A DNA stretch of 23,652 nt from a virus. Location: the IMG/VR virus record IMGVR_UViG_3300025301_000119, positions 1 to 23,652 of that record. The stretch is one strand, 5' to 3'. Made by a program: the position numbers and the translations under genes. This document shows, in pieces, positions 14,882-21,837 of this stretch (the stretch's first letter is position 1; each line of letters starts with the position of its first letter). Below the pieces are notes generated by a model, which had not been told where the DNA came from, did no database searches, and worked only from the letters and a program-made list of their open reading frames with translations.

Positions 14882-15522
14882 CACGCCCTCATCGCCCTGA
14901 CAGAGCCACCTCGGTAACTATCCGTAGTGTTATATCCTTCACCTAAAATCTTCAATTGTTGTACCGCTTCCTGATACCGTCCTTCATACATCTGCATCAA
15001 ATCGGCTTCACCTTTCAAAAAACTATAGGATTCAACCAAAGATGCGTACAGCAATGCCAACTCAGCATTGTCACCGAGCCAACTGGTACCGCTGCTGGCT
15101 GCCGTAATAGACTCCGGCTTGTAAAAATAATGCAATTCAACGGCGTAACCGCTACCCGGAGTCGGGCCGAGAATAAATGAGTCGTCATCAAACAAACCGT
15201 AATATTTCGGAACACCAGTTGTAGATGACACTGGATAAGCAGCCCGAATAAAGTTCACGTCTTTAAAAATTAGATATTCATAACCGCTATTGTCCAGTGC
15301 CAGTGAATAGGGCGCTAGAAAATCACTCGGCGTTGCCAGATACGCATTACTCGAAGTCATCGTACCAGTCGTATTCTTACGAAAATCAGGTAATTGCACC
15401 GTTTTCAGAATACGATTCTCTGCTTGAGAGATAATTGTGCCCAAATCGTTAACAAACGTAGTCTCGGTTGTTTCCAAATAGTCTTGGAGAGCAGATTTCA
15501 GCGTTGTATATGTCCAAGCCAT
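14881..15522 (-). CDS. Phage adaptor / head-tail connector protein (213 aa)
   Basis: The start overlaps the preceding stop by one base (TGATG). The N-terminus MAWTYTTLKSALQDYLETTE leads to FVNDLGTIISQAENRILKTVQLPDFRKNTTG, a pattern of the phage adaptor family (annotated as DUF6682 in some databases, from memory). A beta region with YLATPSDFLAPYSLAL and YYGLFDDDSFILGPTP follows, then a helical C-terminus (ALLYASLVESYSFLKGEADLM, MYEGRYQEAVQQL). This helix-beta-helix plan suits a neck ring component linking portal and tail. Neighbouring genes encode other connector-type proteins. Confidence 0.7.
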   Translation of the reverse strand: MAWTYTTLKSALQDYLETTETTFVNDLGTIISQAENRILKTVQLPDFRKNTTGTMTSSNAYLATPSDFLAPYSLALDNSGYEYLIFKDVNFIRAAYPVSSTTGVPKYYGLFDDDSFILGPTPGSGYAVELHYFYKPESITAASSGTSWLGDNAELALLYASLVESYSFLKGEADLMQMYEGRYQEAVQQLKILGEGYNTTDSYRGGSVRAMRA

Positions 15523-15863
15523 CAGCCTGTACTCACCTTTAGTTTGCCAACCTGACCGTGCATCGTCAGCCCTACCGTGCGACTACCCAAGGCGCTGTTA
15601 CCACCACCAATCGGGTCCCAAGCATAGACCCGACGACTTTCAGCCAAAGTAGAATCCGGTCTGGCATTGCGTAATGCTTCGGGATCATTGGTATTAAAAC
15701 GACCCAACTGAAGCTGTGGCTGATCTTTATCCACCACGTCTCTGCCTACACGCATTCCAGTTGGCCTTCCGCCTTCATATTGTTCAACCATGTCTCTCAG
15801 CTTATAGCGAAAGCCGGTGCGGTCACAGTAGCCAAAAGCATATTTACCGTTCGCATAACTCAT
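15522..15863 (-). CDS. Conserved small phage protein with degenerate zinc-finger-like N-terminus (113 aa)
   Basis: The start is in an ATGA overlap with the stop of the upstream gene. The N-terminus KYAFGYCDRTGFRYKLRDMV resembles a family of small phage proteins in which this segment often reads Cys-Asp-x-Cys-Gly-Phe. Only one Cys is present here, so zinc binding appears lost or absent. The continuation (VGRDVVDKDQPQLQLGRFNTNDPEALRNARPD, several short conserved blocks) is typical. The C-terminus contains a small Gly/Ser beta part. It lies between two connector-type genes and is probably a virion or assembly protein. Confidence 0.7.
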   Translation of the reverse strand: MSYANGKYAFGYCDRTGFRYKLRDMVEQYEGGRPTGMRVGRDVVDKDQPQLQLGRFNTNDPEALRNARPDSTLAESRRVYAWDPIGGGNSALGSRTVGLTMHGQVGKLKVSTG

Positions 15864-16555
15864 GGGAATCGATAGCCTCCCGGCGTTACCCGAAATGACG
15901 CTTTCTCTCTGTCGGCATCAGCCGCCAGATTCCATTGCTCTTCATATTCAGACTTCAGCATGGGTGCTCTTTCTGAGACTTCAGGCCGCTTGAGACTGAT
16001 CTGATACGCCAGCCCTGATACCAAGCACGGCAGATACCGAGATGGCACATCCATGTTATTTGACCCTGGTGATCCGGAATCTTCGACACGCTGCATATAA
16101 TAATAGCCCAGCGTATAGGTTTCAGCACTGTCCGGCACAGGCCACAGATTCACCGCAATCGCAGATGGATCTTTCTCAAGCCAATACTGCAACGGCTTCG
16201 CCTCATTCAACTTATTGGATAAATGCGAATACTGACTAATCGAAACCCGCGTCAGCACTTGATCAAACTGTTTGCTGCTATCGCCTGAATCGGTACGAAT
16301 ATAGGCTTCGATAATATCGACGATATCGCTGGATAGTGCATAACGGGCTGTACCTGCGGTGATTGACGTCGTGCCTTCCTGTATGGTCCACAGATTCAAG
16401 CCACGGTTCTGCCATTCCAGCATCAATAAATCGATACTTCTTCTGGCGGTACGAAAATCATAACCAGTGCGTAATTCCAGTCCCGCCCGCTCGAATGACT
16501 CTTCAATCATATCTGCCAGATCGAGAGTAAAAGCGTAAGTGCCGCTGGTTGCCAT
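15860..16555 (-). CDS. Head-tail connector, P22 gp4-like tail accessory type (231 aa)
   Basis: The start overlaps the stop of the Lys-rich gene by one base (TAATG). The protein begins MATSGTYAFTLDLADMIEESFERAGLEL and has TARRSIDLLMLEWQNRGLNLWT near residues 36-57. That helical pattern is shared with the P22 gp4-like first connector proteins of podoviruses. A beta segment (SSDIVDIIEAYIRT) and LQYWLEKDPSAIAVNLWPVPDS follow, then a helix with YLPCLVSGLAYQISLKRP. It would bind the portal ring and start the tail. The assignment to gp4 rests on recognised pattern and gene position, not on an alignment. Confidence 0.68.
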   Translation of the reverse strand: MATSGTYAFTLDLADMIEESFERAGLELRTGYDFRTARRSIDLLMLEWQNRGLNLWTIQEGTTSITAGTARYALSSDIVDIIEAYIRTDSGDSSKQFDQVLTRVSISQYSHLSNKLNEAKPLQYWLEKDPSAIAVNLWPVPDSAETYTLGYYYMQRVEDSGSPGSNNMDVPSRYLPCLVSGLAYQISLKRPEVSERAPMLKSEYEEQWNLAADADREKASFRVTPGGYRFP

Positions 16556-16857
16556 TAACGCTTCCTAGATGGTTTTTTCTTAGCTTTAGCTTTTTTAGCT
16601 GCCTTTTTAACAGCCGGTTTTTTCTTCACTGCTGCCTTGACTTCTGGCTTAGCTGCTGCCTTGACTGCTGGCTTTGCTTTAGGAGCTTTTGGCTGCATTT
16701 CAGCCAATCGCGCCTGGGCTTCCTTCTTGCTCATCCCATCGAATACAACGATATCGTATTCACCATCTGCGTTCTTTTTGCCTATCTGATAAACAGGCTC
16801 TCCTATCCTATCAGGATGAAGAGATGTCCCATTCTGAAAAATCTCAAGACTACTCAT
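16555..16857 (-). CDS. Small protein with histone-H1-like Lys/Ala/Pro tail (100 aa)
   Basis: A strong AGGAGG site 5 nt before the ATG at 16857 supports the start. Residues 1-55 form a small domain with EPVYQIGKKNADGEYDIVVFDG and a helix KKEAQARLAEMQ. Residues 57-100 are almost only Lys, Ala, Pro and Val and end KKPSRKR, as in bacterial and eukaryotic H1-type tails. This should bind nucleic acid without sequence preference. Possible roles are packaging or condensing phage DNA, or acting on host nucleoid DNA after injection. None is proved, and the low-complexity tail could also contact the capsid interior. Confidence 0.75.
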   Translation of the reverse strand: MSSLEIFQNGTSLHPDRIGEPVYQIGKKNADGEYDIVVFDGMSKKEAQARLAEMQPKAPKAKPAVKAAAKPEVKAAVKKKPAVKKAAKKAKAKKKPSRKR

Positions 16858-16866
16858 TATTGCCTC

Positions 16867-17274
16867 CTAAGAATAATGCTTCACCATTTTCAAAACAACG
16901 GTATAAGCATCTCCTGAACTATGTCCAACTGTCGTGAGCATGATATCGCCCGTTACACCCGTGCCAGCGTTGTTGTTTAAACCACTAAATTCACTCATGT
17001 CCAACGTGTCCGCATAATCTGCCGGTAAATGCAGTGCCAACACATCAGCATCAGCATCCCAAAGCAGTTTTACACTCATGCCCAAGGTCGAAAACCATAC
17101 CGACTGAATAGCCACGGTGCTACAAGCACTACCCGTAACAGGGTCAGAACCCAGCGCCGAGACATCCACTTTTTTGACCGCAGATTCTCCGGTGCCATCA
17201 CTGACATTGGTAAAACTCATCACCACATGACGGGCACCATCTTGAATTGTTTGGCTTGTTACAGCATCAGCCAT
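16867..17274 (-). CDS. Virion structural protein (135 aa)
   Basis: The ATG at 17274 is preferred because AGGAG lies 7 nt upstream; an in-frame start 18 codons earlier has no good site and would run into the upstream hairpin. The N-terminus MADAVTSQTIQDGARHVVM and the block SFTNVSDGTGESAVKKVDVS match a virion protein family common in aquatic phages. The following part alternates short strands (VKLLWDADADVLALHLP, GDIMLTTVGHSSGDAYTVVL). It is likely a beta-sandwich decoration or neck protein. The gene is separated from its upstream neighbour by a stable hairpin, so its mRNA level may differ. Confidence 0.75.
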   Translation of the reverse strand: MADAVTSQTIQDGARHVVMSFTNVSDGTGESAVKKVDVSALGSDPVTGSACSTVAIQSVWFSTLGMSVKLLWDADADVLALHLPADYADTLDMSEFSGLNNNAGTGVTGDIMLTTVGHSSGDAYTVVLKMVKHYS

Positions 17275-17281
17275 TTCATTT

Positions 17282-17286
17282 CTCCT
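17282..17286 (-). promoter_or_regulatory. Ribosome binding site fixing the start at 17274
   Basis: AGGAG on the minus strand lies 7 nt before the ATG at 17274. It supports the shorter 135-residue form over a longer reading that would begin upstream. Confidence 0.8.
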
Positions 17287-17298
17287 GTATGAATAATT

Positions 17299-17320
17299 GG
17301 GTGAGGCCGAAGCCCCACCC
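17299..17320 (-). terminator. Strong hairpin with UUCG tetraloop after the 194-aa virion gene
   Basis: On the minus strand, GGGTGGGGC and GCCTCACCC pair over 9 bp (one G-U) around a TTCG loop closed by C-G, an exceptionally stable RNA loop. The flanks add two A-U pairs. It begins 16 nt after the stop at 17336 and is followed by AATTATTC, a moderately U-rich stretch and not a clean U-run. It may be a partial terminator or a 3' stabiliser of the capsid-region mRNA. Confidence 0.65.
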
Positions 17321-17335
17321 AAAATCAATCAACTA

Positions 17336-17920
17336 TTAGCTATCAACAAATGGTGTGGCTAATGTTCCATCACCCATCAGGAATGCCTCAACCCACCAAG
17401 TGGTAGTGTTAACGCCAGTAAGTAATATCCATCCACCTGTTAACCAGCCTTGCTCCACCTCACCTAGATCAATAATGTCGTTAGAGGATGCCGGATGAAA
17501 ATTATCTGTTTCGCCAATCTCGCCTGTATCAAACAGGAACGCCGTACCTAGAAACCCATCGGTTCCATCAGTCGTCGCTGTTTTGATCTGTCCCGCCCCA
17601 GTAAAGGTTGTTTCAACGAGAAATTTGTAAACGATTCCCGCTGCCGGAGTAGGCAACGTAACCACGATACCACCCGCTCTGTTAAAACCAAAAACGGTTC
17701 CAGTATCGGCTGATGTCAGAGTTTTTGTTGCTGCTGTGATTGACTCATAGTCAGAGAGGATGTTCGCCGCTCCGGTTAGCTTCAACGTACCCGAACCAGA
17801 TACATTTCCGCTTGAGTCGATGTCGAAATTGTTTGTGACCGTGCCGGTTCCAGCAGCTTTACTGATTTGCTCAAAGCCGCCTTCAGACCTAACTGGGCCG
17901 TTAAAAGTTGTGTTAGCCAT
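17336..17920 (-). CDS. Virion structural protein downstream of major capsid (194 aa)
   Basis: The ATG at 17920 follows an AGGAG site. The first residues MANTTFNGPVRSEGGFEQI and the Gly/Ser/Thr-rich beta pattern (DIDSSGNVSGSGTLKLTG, VFGFNRAGGIVVTLPTPAAG) resemble capsid-associated or decoration proteins of aquatic phages. The C-terminal part contains several Trp residues (WLTGGWILLTG, TTTWWVEAFLMGDG). No catalytic motif is visible. The gene stands alone between two hairpin-containing gaps, directly after the major capsid gene, which suggests a high-copy virion component. The specific role is inferred. Confidence 0.7.
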   Translation of the reverse strand: MANTTFNGPVRSEGGFEQISKAAGTGTVTNNFDIDSSGNVSGSGTLKLTGAANILSDYESITAATKTLTSADTGTVFGFNRAGGIVVTLPTPAAGIVYKFLVETTFTGAGQIKTATTDGTDGFLGTAFLFDTGEIGETDNFHPASSNDIIDLGEVEQGWLTGGWILLTGVNTTTWWVEAFLMGDGTLATPFVDS

Positions 17921-17945
17921 GTCTTTCTCCTGTCTTGGCTAGTGT

Positions 17946-17965
17946 CTGCCGCATTATTGCGACAG
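17946..17965 (-). other. Stem-loop in the leader of the 194-aa virion gene
   Basis: On the minus strand CTGTCGCA and TGCGGCAG form an 8-bp stem (one G-U) around an ATAA loop. No U-run follows, so termination is unlikely. It lies about 25 nt before the start at 17920 and could be an mRNA processing or 5' protective structure. Confidence 0.5.
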
Positions 17966-17982
17966 TCAGGAAAAAGAGAGCG

Positions 17983-17998
17983 ATAACTTACAAGTTAT
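17983..17998 (-). terminator. Weak hairpin followed by CU/U tract after major capsid gene
   Basis: On the minus strand ATAACTT-GT-AAGTTAT is a perfect inverted repeat, followed after two bases by CTCTCTTTTT. The stem is AT-rich with almost no loop and the U-run starts late. I regard it as a possible weak terminator or attenuator downstream of the capsid gene at the start of a 118-nt gap. Confidence 0.35.
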
Positions 17999-18038
17999 AT
18001 CATATCAAGCAAGTACCGCTCCCCATATTCCGAGCTAA

Positions 18039-18974
18039 TTACGCACCCGGCGATCCGTACATTCCCAATGGATCACTCACCCCGAATGAGTACCTTTCTC
18101 TGGCTTTGTATCTCACATTGCCAGTATCGAAGTCACCGTCCATTGAAGTTTCCAACGCGGTACGCTCGAAGTGGCGCATACCATTTGGTACATCAGTAAC
18201 GATGAACCAGGCATCCGAATCAGTCAGGTAATGATTGACCGAATAACCTTCAGGTACTGCTCCAAGACTACGCACAGCATTGATGTCATTATCAGCCGTA
18301 GCAACTCTTTGATCTGACTCAAGCAGTCGCGTAGCTGTAAACATCAAGGCCGGTGGCACCAACAACCGTTTCGGACGAGCCGCGATCAGAAGTCCACGCT
18401 CATCGGTCACGGCAGCGATTGTTACGATTGCTGCCTCCAATGAGGTTTCGTTGAGATCTGCCGCCGTTGACGGACGGTTATCGTTCGTGCCTCCGCTGAC
18501 GAGCGGATGCCCGCCACCGCCGGTTACACCGTCACCGGACGCAGTGAAGAAATTAACTCCATCACCTGTCTGATAACTATTAGTGAAACCGTTGTTAAGC
18601 GGATTGACAGCCTTAACCTGCTTCGTGTACGACATTGCACGAGCGAGTGCCTTGGTATAGCGAGCAGATAGCGAGTCATAAAGATTATCTTCCATCGCCT
18701 CCTCTGTAATCGCGAATCCCATTGCAATCGTTTCGTGGTTGTATCGTGCCGTAAAGGCTTCCTGCGCTGAATCATATGAGATACCAGCACCTTCATCCTT
18801 CACCGGAGCAGCGTCAAACCCACTCAACTTCACTTCTTCTTCAAAAGAACGCTCAGATGAGTCCGTGTCATAAATGACAGTGTGCTCATCAGAGTACTTC
18901 TCATACTCCAGGCCAAAAAGGGCGTTAAGCCCCGGCAGGAGTTCTTTGAGCATCTGTGCTCTTGAAATAGCCAT
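18039..18974 (-). CDS. Major capsid protein
   Basis: The 311-residue protein lies two genes after the scaffold-like protein, the expected place for the capsid subunit. It begins MAISRAQMLKELLPGLNALFG. It contains EAFTARYNHETIAMGFAITEE near residues 71-91 and a helix YTKALARAMSYTKQ, a combination typical of HK97-fold capsid proteins of this phage type. It continues with RPKRLLVPPALMFTATRLLES and the C-terminal RYKARERYSFGVSDPLGMYG, the common 'Arg-Tyr...Phe-Gly-x-x-Asp-Pro' ending. GGAG lies before the ATG. The gene's flanks contain hairpins that may set a separate mRNA level. Confidence 0.88.
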   Translation of the reverse strand: MAISRAQMLKELLPGLNALFGLEYEKYSDEHTVIYDTDSSERSFEEEVKLSGFDAAPVKDEGAGISYDSAQEAFTARYNHETIAMGFAITEEAMEDNLYDSLSARYTKALARAMSYTKQVKAVNPLNNGFTNSYQTGDGVNFFTASGDGVTGGGGHPLVSGGTNDNRPSTAADLNETSLEAAIVTIAAVTDERGLLIAARPKRLLVPPALMFTATRLLESDQRVATADNDINAVRSLGAVPEGYSVNHYLTDSDAWFIVTDVPNGMRHFERTALETSMDGDFDTGNVRYKARERYSFGVSDPLGMYGSPGA

Positions 18975-18986
18975 GCTAAGTTCTCC

Positions 18987-19565
18987 TTATATGCCTGTAG
19001 TATTGGTTAACTGATGCCCCGCATTAAAGCGGAAAATGCCATCAGTGTAGGTGTCACCAACCGTACTTTTCGGGCCGTCAACAAAATCGACGAGCCGAAT
19101 CGGGAAGGTGTTGGTGGTTGCAACTGTCGAAGCATCACAAGCGTTCTTGCTCCTGCCAATGGTCGTTGATCCCGCCGTCTGAATGACGGAGAAATTAGCG
19201 CCCAAGCCAGTCTGAGCAATAGTAGCATCGCCCTGCATTTTGAACAGGACATCCGGGTCAATCAGCACATAACCTGCTGCGTCTGAAGCTGCCATTGAGG
19301 CAGGCCAAGTCTGATTAAACGTCAGTTGAGATGTACTCGAATCAGTATATTTACAACCTAGAAATATTCCTATAGAAGTTAGTGCAGAGGTTCCGGTATC
19401 CAATTCAATCGTACCGGCTGTAACCAGCTTCACAAAATCTCCATAGAAAATAGCGGTGCCATACGCACTGGCAATCTTGATATGAACAACTTTTCCTGTA
19501 AAGGAGCCGCTGCTTGAACAAGTACCAACAGGTTCCGCACCATTTGGTGTCGCACTTGTAGCCAT
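18987..19565 (-). CDS. Putative head decoration / capsid-associated protein (192 aa)
   Basis: The ATG at 19565 follows an AGGAG site. The Gly/Ser/Thr-rich, beta-type sequence contains GSFTGKVVHIKIASAYGTAIFYGDFVKL (residues about 21-48, given as successive short blocks), SIGIFLGCKY, AAGYVLIDPDVLFKMQ and RLVDFVDGPKSTVGD. This composition and the location just before the capsid gene fit small head decoration or stabilisation proteins of aquatic phages. No enzymatic motif is seen. It is separated from the preceding gene by a 40-nt gap that contains a hairpin. Function is inferred from position. Confidence 0.7.
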   Translation of the reverse strand: MATSATPNGAEPVGTCSSSGSFTGKVVHIKIASAYGTAIFYGDFVKLVTAGTIELDTGTSALTSIGIFLGCKYTDSSTSQLTFNQTWPASMAASDAAGYVLIDPDVLFKMQGDATIAQTGLGANFSVIQTAGSTTIGRSKNACDASTVATTNTFPIRLVDFVDGPKSTVGDTYTDGIFRFNAGHQLTNTTGI

Positions 19566-19597
19566 TTTGATTTCTCCTAATTGCTACTGTTAATATT

Positions 19598-19615
19598 AAA
19601 AGGCGTTAGCCTTTC
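19598..19615 (-). terminator. Hairpin at the stop codon before the capsid genes
   Basis: On the minus strand GAAAGGC and GCCTTTT pair over 7 bp (one G-U) around a TAAC loop. The TAA stop of the upstream gene lies in this loop. It is followed by AATATTAAC. The arrangement resembles a short intrinsic terminator or attenuator at the border between the scaffold-side genes and the decoration/capsid genes. Confidence 0.5.
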
Positions 19616-20055
19616 CCAAAGGTGGTGCGCGTACTTTTCTCCGGTCTCAACAAAGGCATACGCGGGTCGTTCTCTCTCATGTAGTTACTGTCCACAGATT
19701 CCATTTGTCTTCGTGCCACCTCATTAAAATGTTTTGTGCGTGCCTTCATTTTCTCTTCGGGCGCTTTGCACAAAAGTAACCCGCCCTGCTCAATATTCCC
19801 TTCAAACTGGGAATTGATATCAGAGGTAATTTTCAGTTCCGGATGATCATCCCTTTTTACGGGGACCCATCCTTCCCTGAATTTCCTAGATACGTTGGTA
19901 TCATCAGTTTGGCCCAGCGTACTGGTTCTAATCCATCTGAATCTCCAACCATTCTGCGGATCTGGAGTCGGTAACACAGAAGATGGAATCCAAGAGTCAT
20001 CCTCTCGGACAAAATCTTCACGAGTATCGTGAGACCTATCGGTGCGCTCATCCAT
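19606..20055 (-). CDS. Conserved head-module protein, unknown function (149 aa)
   Basis: I set the start at the ATG at 20055, not the in-frame start at 20085, because AAGGAG lies 7 nt upstream. It overlaps the scaffold gene's stop by 8 nt. The core block LPTPDPQNGWRFRWIRTS near residues 29-46, followed by VSRKFREGWVPVKRDDHPEL and GGLLLCKAPEEKM, is a recognisable conserved pattern of phages with this gene order. The C-terminus NDPRMPLLRPEKSTRTTFGKG is basic. The protein is soluble-looking and compact. It may be a minor capsid or assembly protein; no function is known to me. Confidence 0.75.
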   Translation of the reverse strand: MDERTDRSHDTREDFVREDDSWIPSSVLPTPDPQNGWRFRWIRTSTLGQTDDTNVSRKFREGWVPVKRDDHPELKITSDINSQFEGNIEQGGLLLCKAPEEKMKARTKHFNEVARRQMESVDSNYMRENDPRMPLLRPEKSTRTTFGKG

Positions 20056-21157
20056 TTGCCATCTCCTTTGCAAGTTGTTTGGCATACTGATTATTCGTTA
20101 ACCCCAGTCTCTTAGCGAGGGAGACTTGAGTGGACGTCAACCGCACTTTGCGTGGCCTTGCACCGTTATTCCTTGCGGACGGTGCAACAACCGACGTTGC
20201 CGAAGCTCTCCTGGTCGTCGCGGTCGCGGATTGTCCAGTTCCACCTTGATCCGACCAAGAGTAATTGGGAAATTGTTTCCGCATTCCCGTGTTAATGTAA
20301 TCATAATACTCATCCGATTTCAGATCCATATGAAGGTCGCCCTTTGCCGTTTCATGTAAGGCATAAGCAACCGCACTCATCAACTTTTCTTTAGGATCAC
20401 CAAACCATTTATTTTCCTCAGCCCACACTTTTTGCTTCTCATCAAGCTGCGGAGGCTTCTGGGCAGCAGCCTGCTGCTGAAGCTGTTGCTGATATGCAGC
20501 TTGTTGCTGTTGCTGATATGCAATTTGTTGCTGTTGCTGATAAGCCGCCTGCTGTTGCGCAAGCTGATTAGGGTCAGGTAAATTTCTTTCGTATTGCTCG
20601 GCTTCATTAAGCTCCGACTGCGCTCTGATCATATTCTCCTGCGCATCAACCACGTTATCAGTGTTGCCTTCTTCATAAGCCTTTCGATAACTTGATTTAG
20701 CTTTATCAACTGCCAGTTTAGCCCGTTCTTTTACTTGCGTAATTAACGCACCTTCACCGCGCTGAATAAGAGCTTCCATCTCCTGATTTCTGCCAACCTG
20801 CTGTTGAGCGAAATTAACCGCTTCATCACGCAACCGTTGAGCTTCTTCCTTCTGACGACGCTCCTCATGCTGTGCAAAGCGCAGCTTATCAATACGCTTT
20901 TGAACTTTCTTGCTGTAACCATCCAGTTCCTTATCATCAGTATCCCCATAATCATCGCTATCAACAGACTTACTAGTCCTGGGGAAAGGACGATCTTCAA
21001 GAGGACGATCATCCACAATCTCAATATCAAACTCGGACTTATTTTCGGTTTGATCTTCAGACCGCTTACCTATCTTCGTACGCACCCCAAAGAATTTTTC
21101 TTCTGCTGAATGCGTACCTTGTGCGCCGCTCTCAACGACATTTTCTGATTCGCTCAT
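20048..21157 (-). CDS. Scaffold-like capsid assembly protein (369 aa)
   Basis: The gene starts in an ATGA overlap with the GroES-like gene. Residues 1-75 are acidic. Residues about 80-190 form a long charged helical or coiled-coil region. Residues 201-229 are Gln-rich with AAYQQQQQ-type repeats. Residues 245-297 contain ENKWFGDPKEKLMSAVAYALHE and SDEYYDYINTGMRKQFP, which recur in phage scaffold-type proteins. The C-terminal 40 residues are basic with an HTH-like block LTSTQVSLAKRLGLTNNQYA, which I associate with capsid-binding ends of scaffold-like proteins. It would direct assembly of the capsid encoded two genes later. No protease motif is seen. Confidence 0.8.
   Translation of the reverse strand: MSESENVVESGAQGTHSAEEKFFGVRTKIGKRSEDQTENKSEFDIEIVDDRPLEDRPFPRTSKSVDSDDYGDTDDKELDGYSKKVQKRIDKLRFAQHEERRQKEEAQRLRDEAVNFAQQQVGRNQEMEALIQRGEGALITQVKERAKLAVDKAKSSYRKAYEEGNTDNVVDAQENMIRAQSELNEAEQYERNLPDPNQLAQQQAAYQQQQQIAYQQQQQAAYQQQLQQQAAAQKPPQLDEKQKVWAEENKWFGDPKEKLMSAVAYALHETAKGDLHMDLKSDEYYDYINTGMRKQFPNYSWSDQGGTGQSATATTRRASATSVVAPSARNNGARPRKVRLTSTQVSLAKRLGLTNNQYAKQLAKEMANG
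20063..20068 (-). promoter_or_regulatory. Ribosome binding site fixing the start at 20055
   Basis: AAGGAG on the minus strand lies 7 nt before the ATG at 20055, inside the end of the scaffold gene. It favours the shorter 149-residue form of the downstream protein and implies coupled translation. Confidence 0.85.
20471..20557 (-). repeat. 24-bp repeats encoding Gln-rich AYQQQQQ units
   Basis: The + strand shows repeats of TTGTTGCTGTTGCTGATA-type units. On the minus strand they encode the Gln-rich segment (residues 201-229) of the scaffold-like protein, with an 8-residue period. It is likely a flexible linker between the coiled coil and the C-terminal domain. Confidence 0.85.
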
Positions 21158-21552
21158 ACCTTTACGATACCTCGCGGGTCTTCAACTACAGCTTCCACAC
21201 TGTCATCATTAATCAACCGAAATTCCTTGCCATGAACCATAAACCGCGTACCTGAATACGCACGCATCACGATCCAATCGCCCTTTTCACAAAACGGACC
21301 TGACGGGAAACGCTCGGCGTTTTTATAAGCATCCGGCCCCATAGCAATAACAAAGCCCACAATAGATCCCACCTCTTCGGTATGAATCGTTTGTTTCGCT
21401 TTAATAATACCGCCATCGGTTTTCTCATCTGGTTCGGGTAAGGCAATCAGTATCTTGTAACCTTTCGGCTTCGGCATCTGACTGGCTTTACGAGCACTTG
21501 CTTCATCAATATCTATCGGCTCGGTTTTTACTGTTGCTAATGAACTAGCCAT
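21154..21552 (-). CDS. GroES-like co-chaperonin (phage-encoded)
   Basis: I set the start at the ATG at 21552 (132 aa). The GTG at 21600 would add 16 residues that do not resemble the family. The fold is recognisable: PKGYKILIALPEPDE (about 29-43) as the first strand, TDGGIIKAKQTIHTEEVGSI as the mobile-loop region, and GFVIAMGPDAY for the roof. KGDWIVMRAYSGTRFMVHGKEFRLIND follows as the second barrel half and DSVEAVVEDPRGI as the closing strand. It would cap host GroEL and help fold a phage protein, probably the capsid subunit. It lies between portal and scaffold and is translationally coupled to the scaffold gene (ATGA). Confidence 0.87.
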   Translation of the reverse strand: MASSLATVKTEPIDIDEASARKASQMPKPKGYKILIALPEPDEKTDGGIIKAKQTIHTEEVGSIVGFVIAMGPDAYKNAERFPSGPFCEKGDWIVMRAYSGTRFMVHGKEFRLINDDSVEAVVEDPRGIVKV

Positions 21553-21615
21553 TAATAAAAAGACCTTGCACTGGAAAACGGCGTCCAGAGTCGCCTGCAC
21601 CGCTTATGCGGAGAA

Positions 21616-21837
21616 TCATGTCCGCTCCAACCTTTCTTCGAGGTCAAGCAATTCCCGTTCCGCGAGGGCCAGTCCTTCAACCACTCCGCAACAACGGGCA
21701 TATTCACTGTAATCCTTGCAAGCACCTGTACTCAGATGATCGCTACTTTCATTCATCATGCGCCGTAATTGCATCCGTAAATAGGCCAGCGTGTTATCCG
21801 GCGCTGGATCAAGACGTTTAACAGCAGCATCATTCAT
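21616..21837 (-). CDS. Small helical conserved phage protein (73 aa)
   Basis: The ATG overlaps the end of the portal gene by 8 nt. The protein is helical, with DHLSTGACKDYSEYARCCGVVEGL and ALAERELLDLEERLE blocks that I recall from aquatic phages at this position. It carries three Cys residues within a dozen positions. Its role is unknown; position next to portal suggests a portal-associated or assembly factor. The gap to the GroES-like gene downstream is about 63 nt and contains no clear hairpin. Confidence 0.68.
   Translation of the reverse strand: MNDAAVKRLDPAPDNTLAYLRMQLRRMMNESSDHLSTGACKDYSEYARCCGVVEGLALAERELLDLEERLERT

Noticed and set aside
21553-21600. Longer GroES-like form from the GTG at 21600
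   Set aside because: The added 16 residues do not fit the family, and the ATG at 21552 has an AAGG upstream and yields the expected length.
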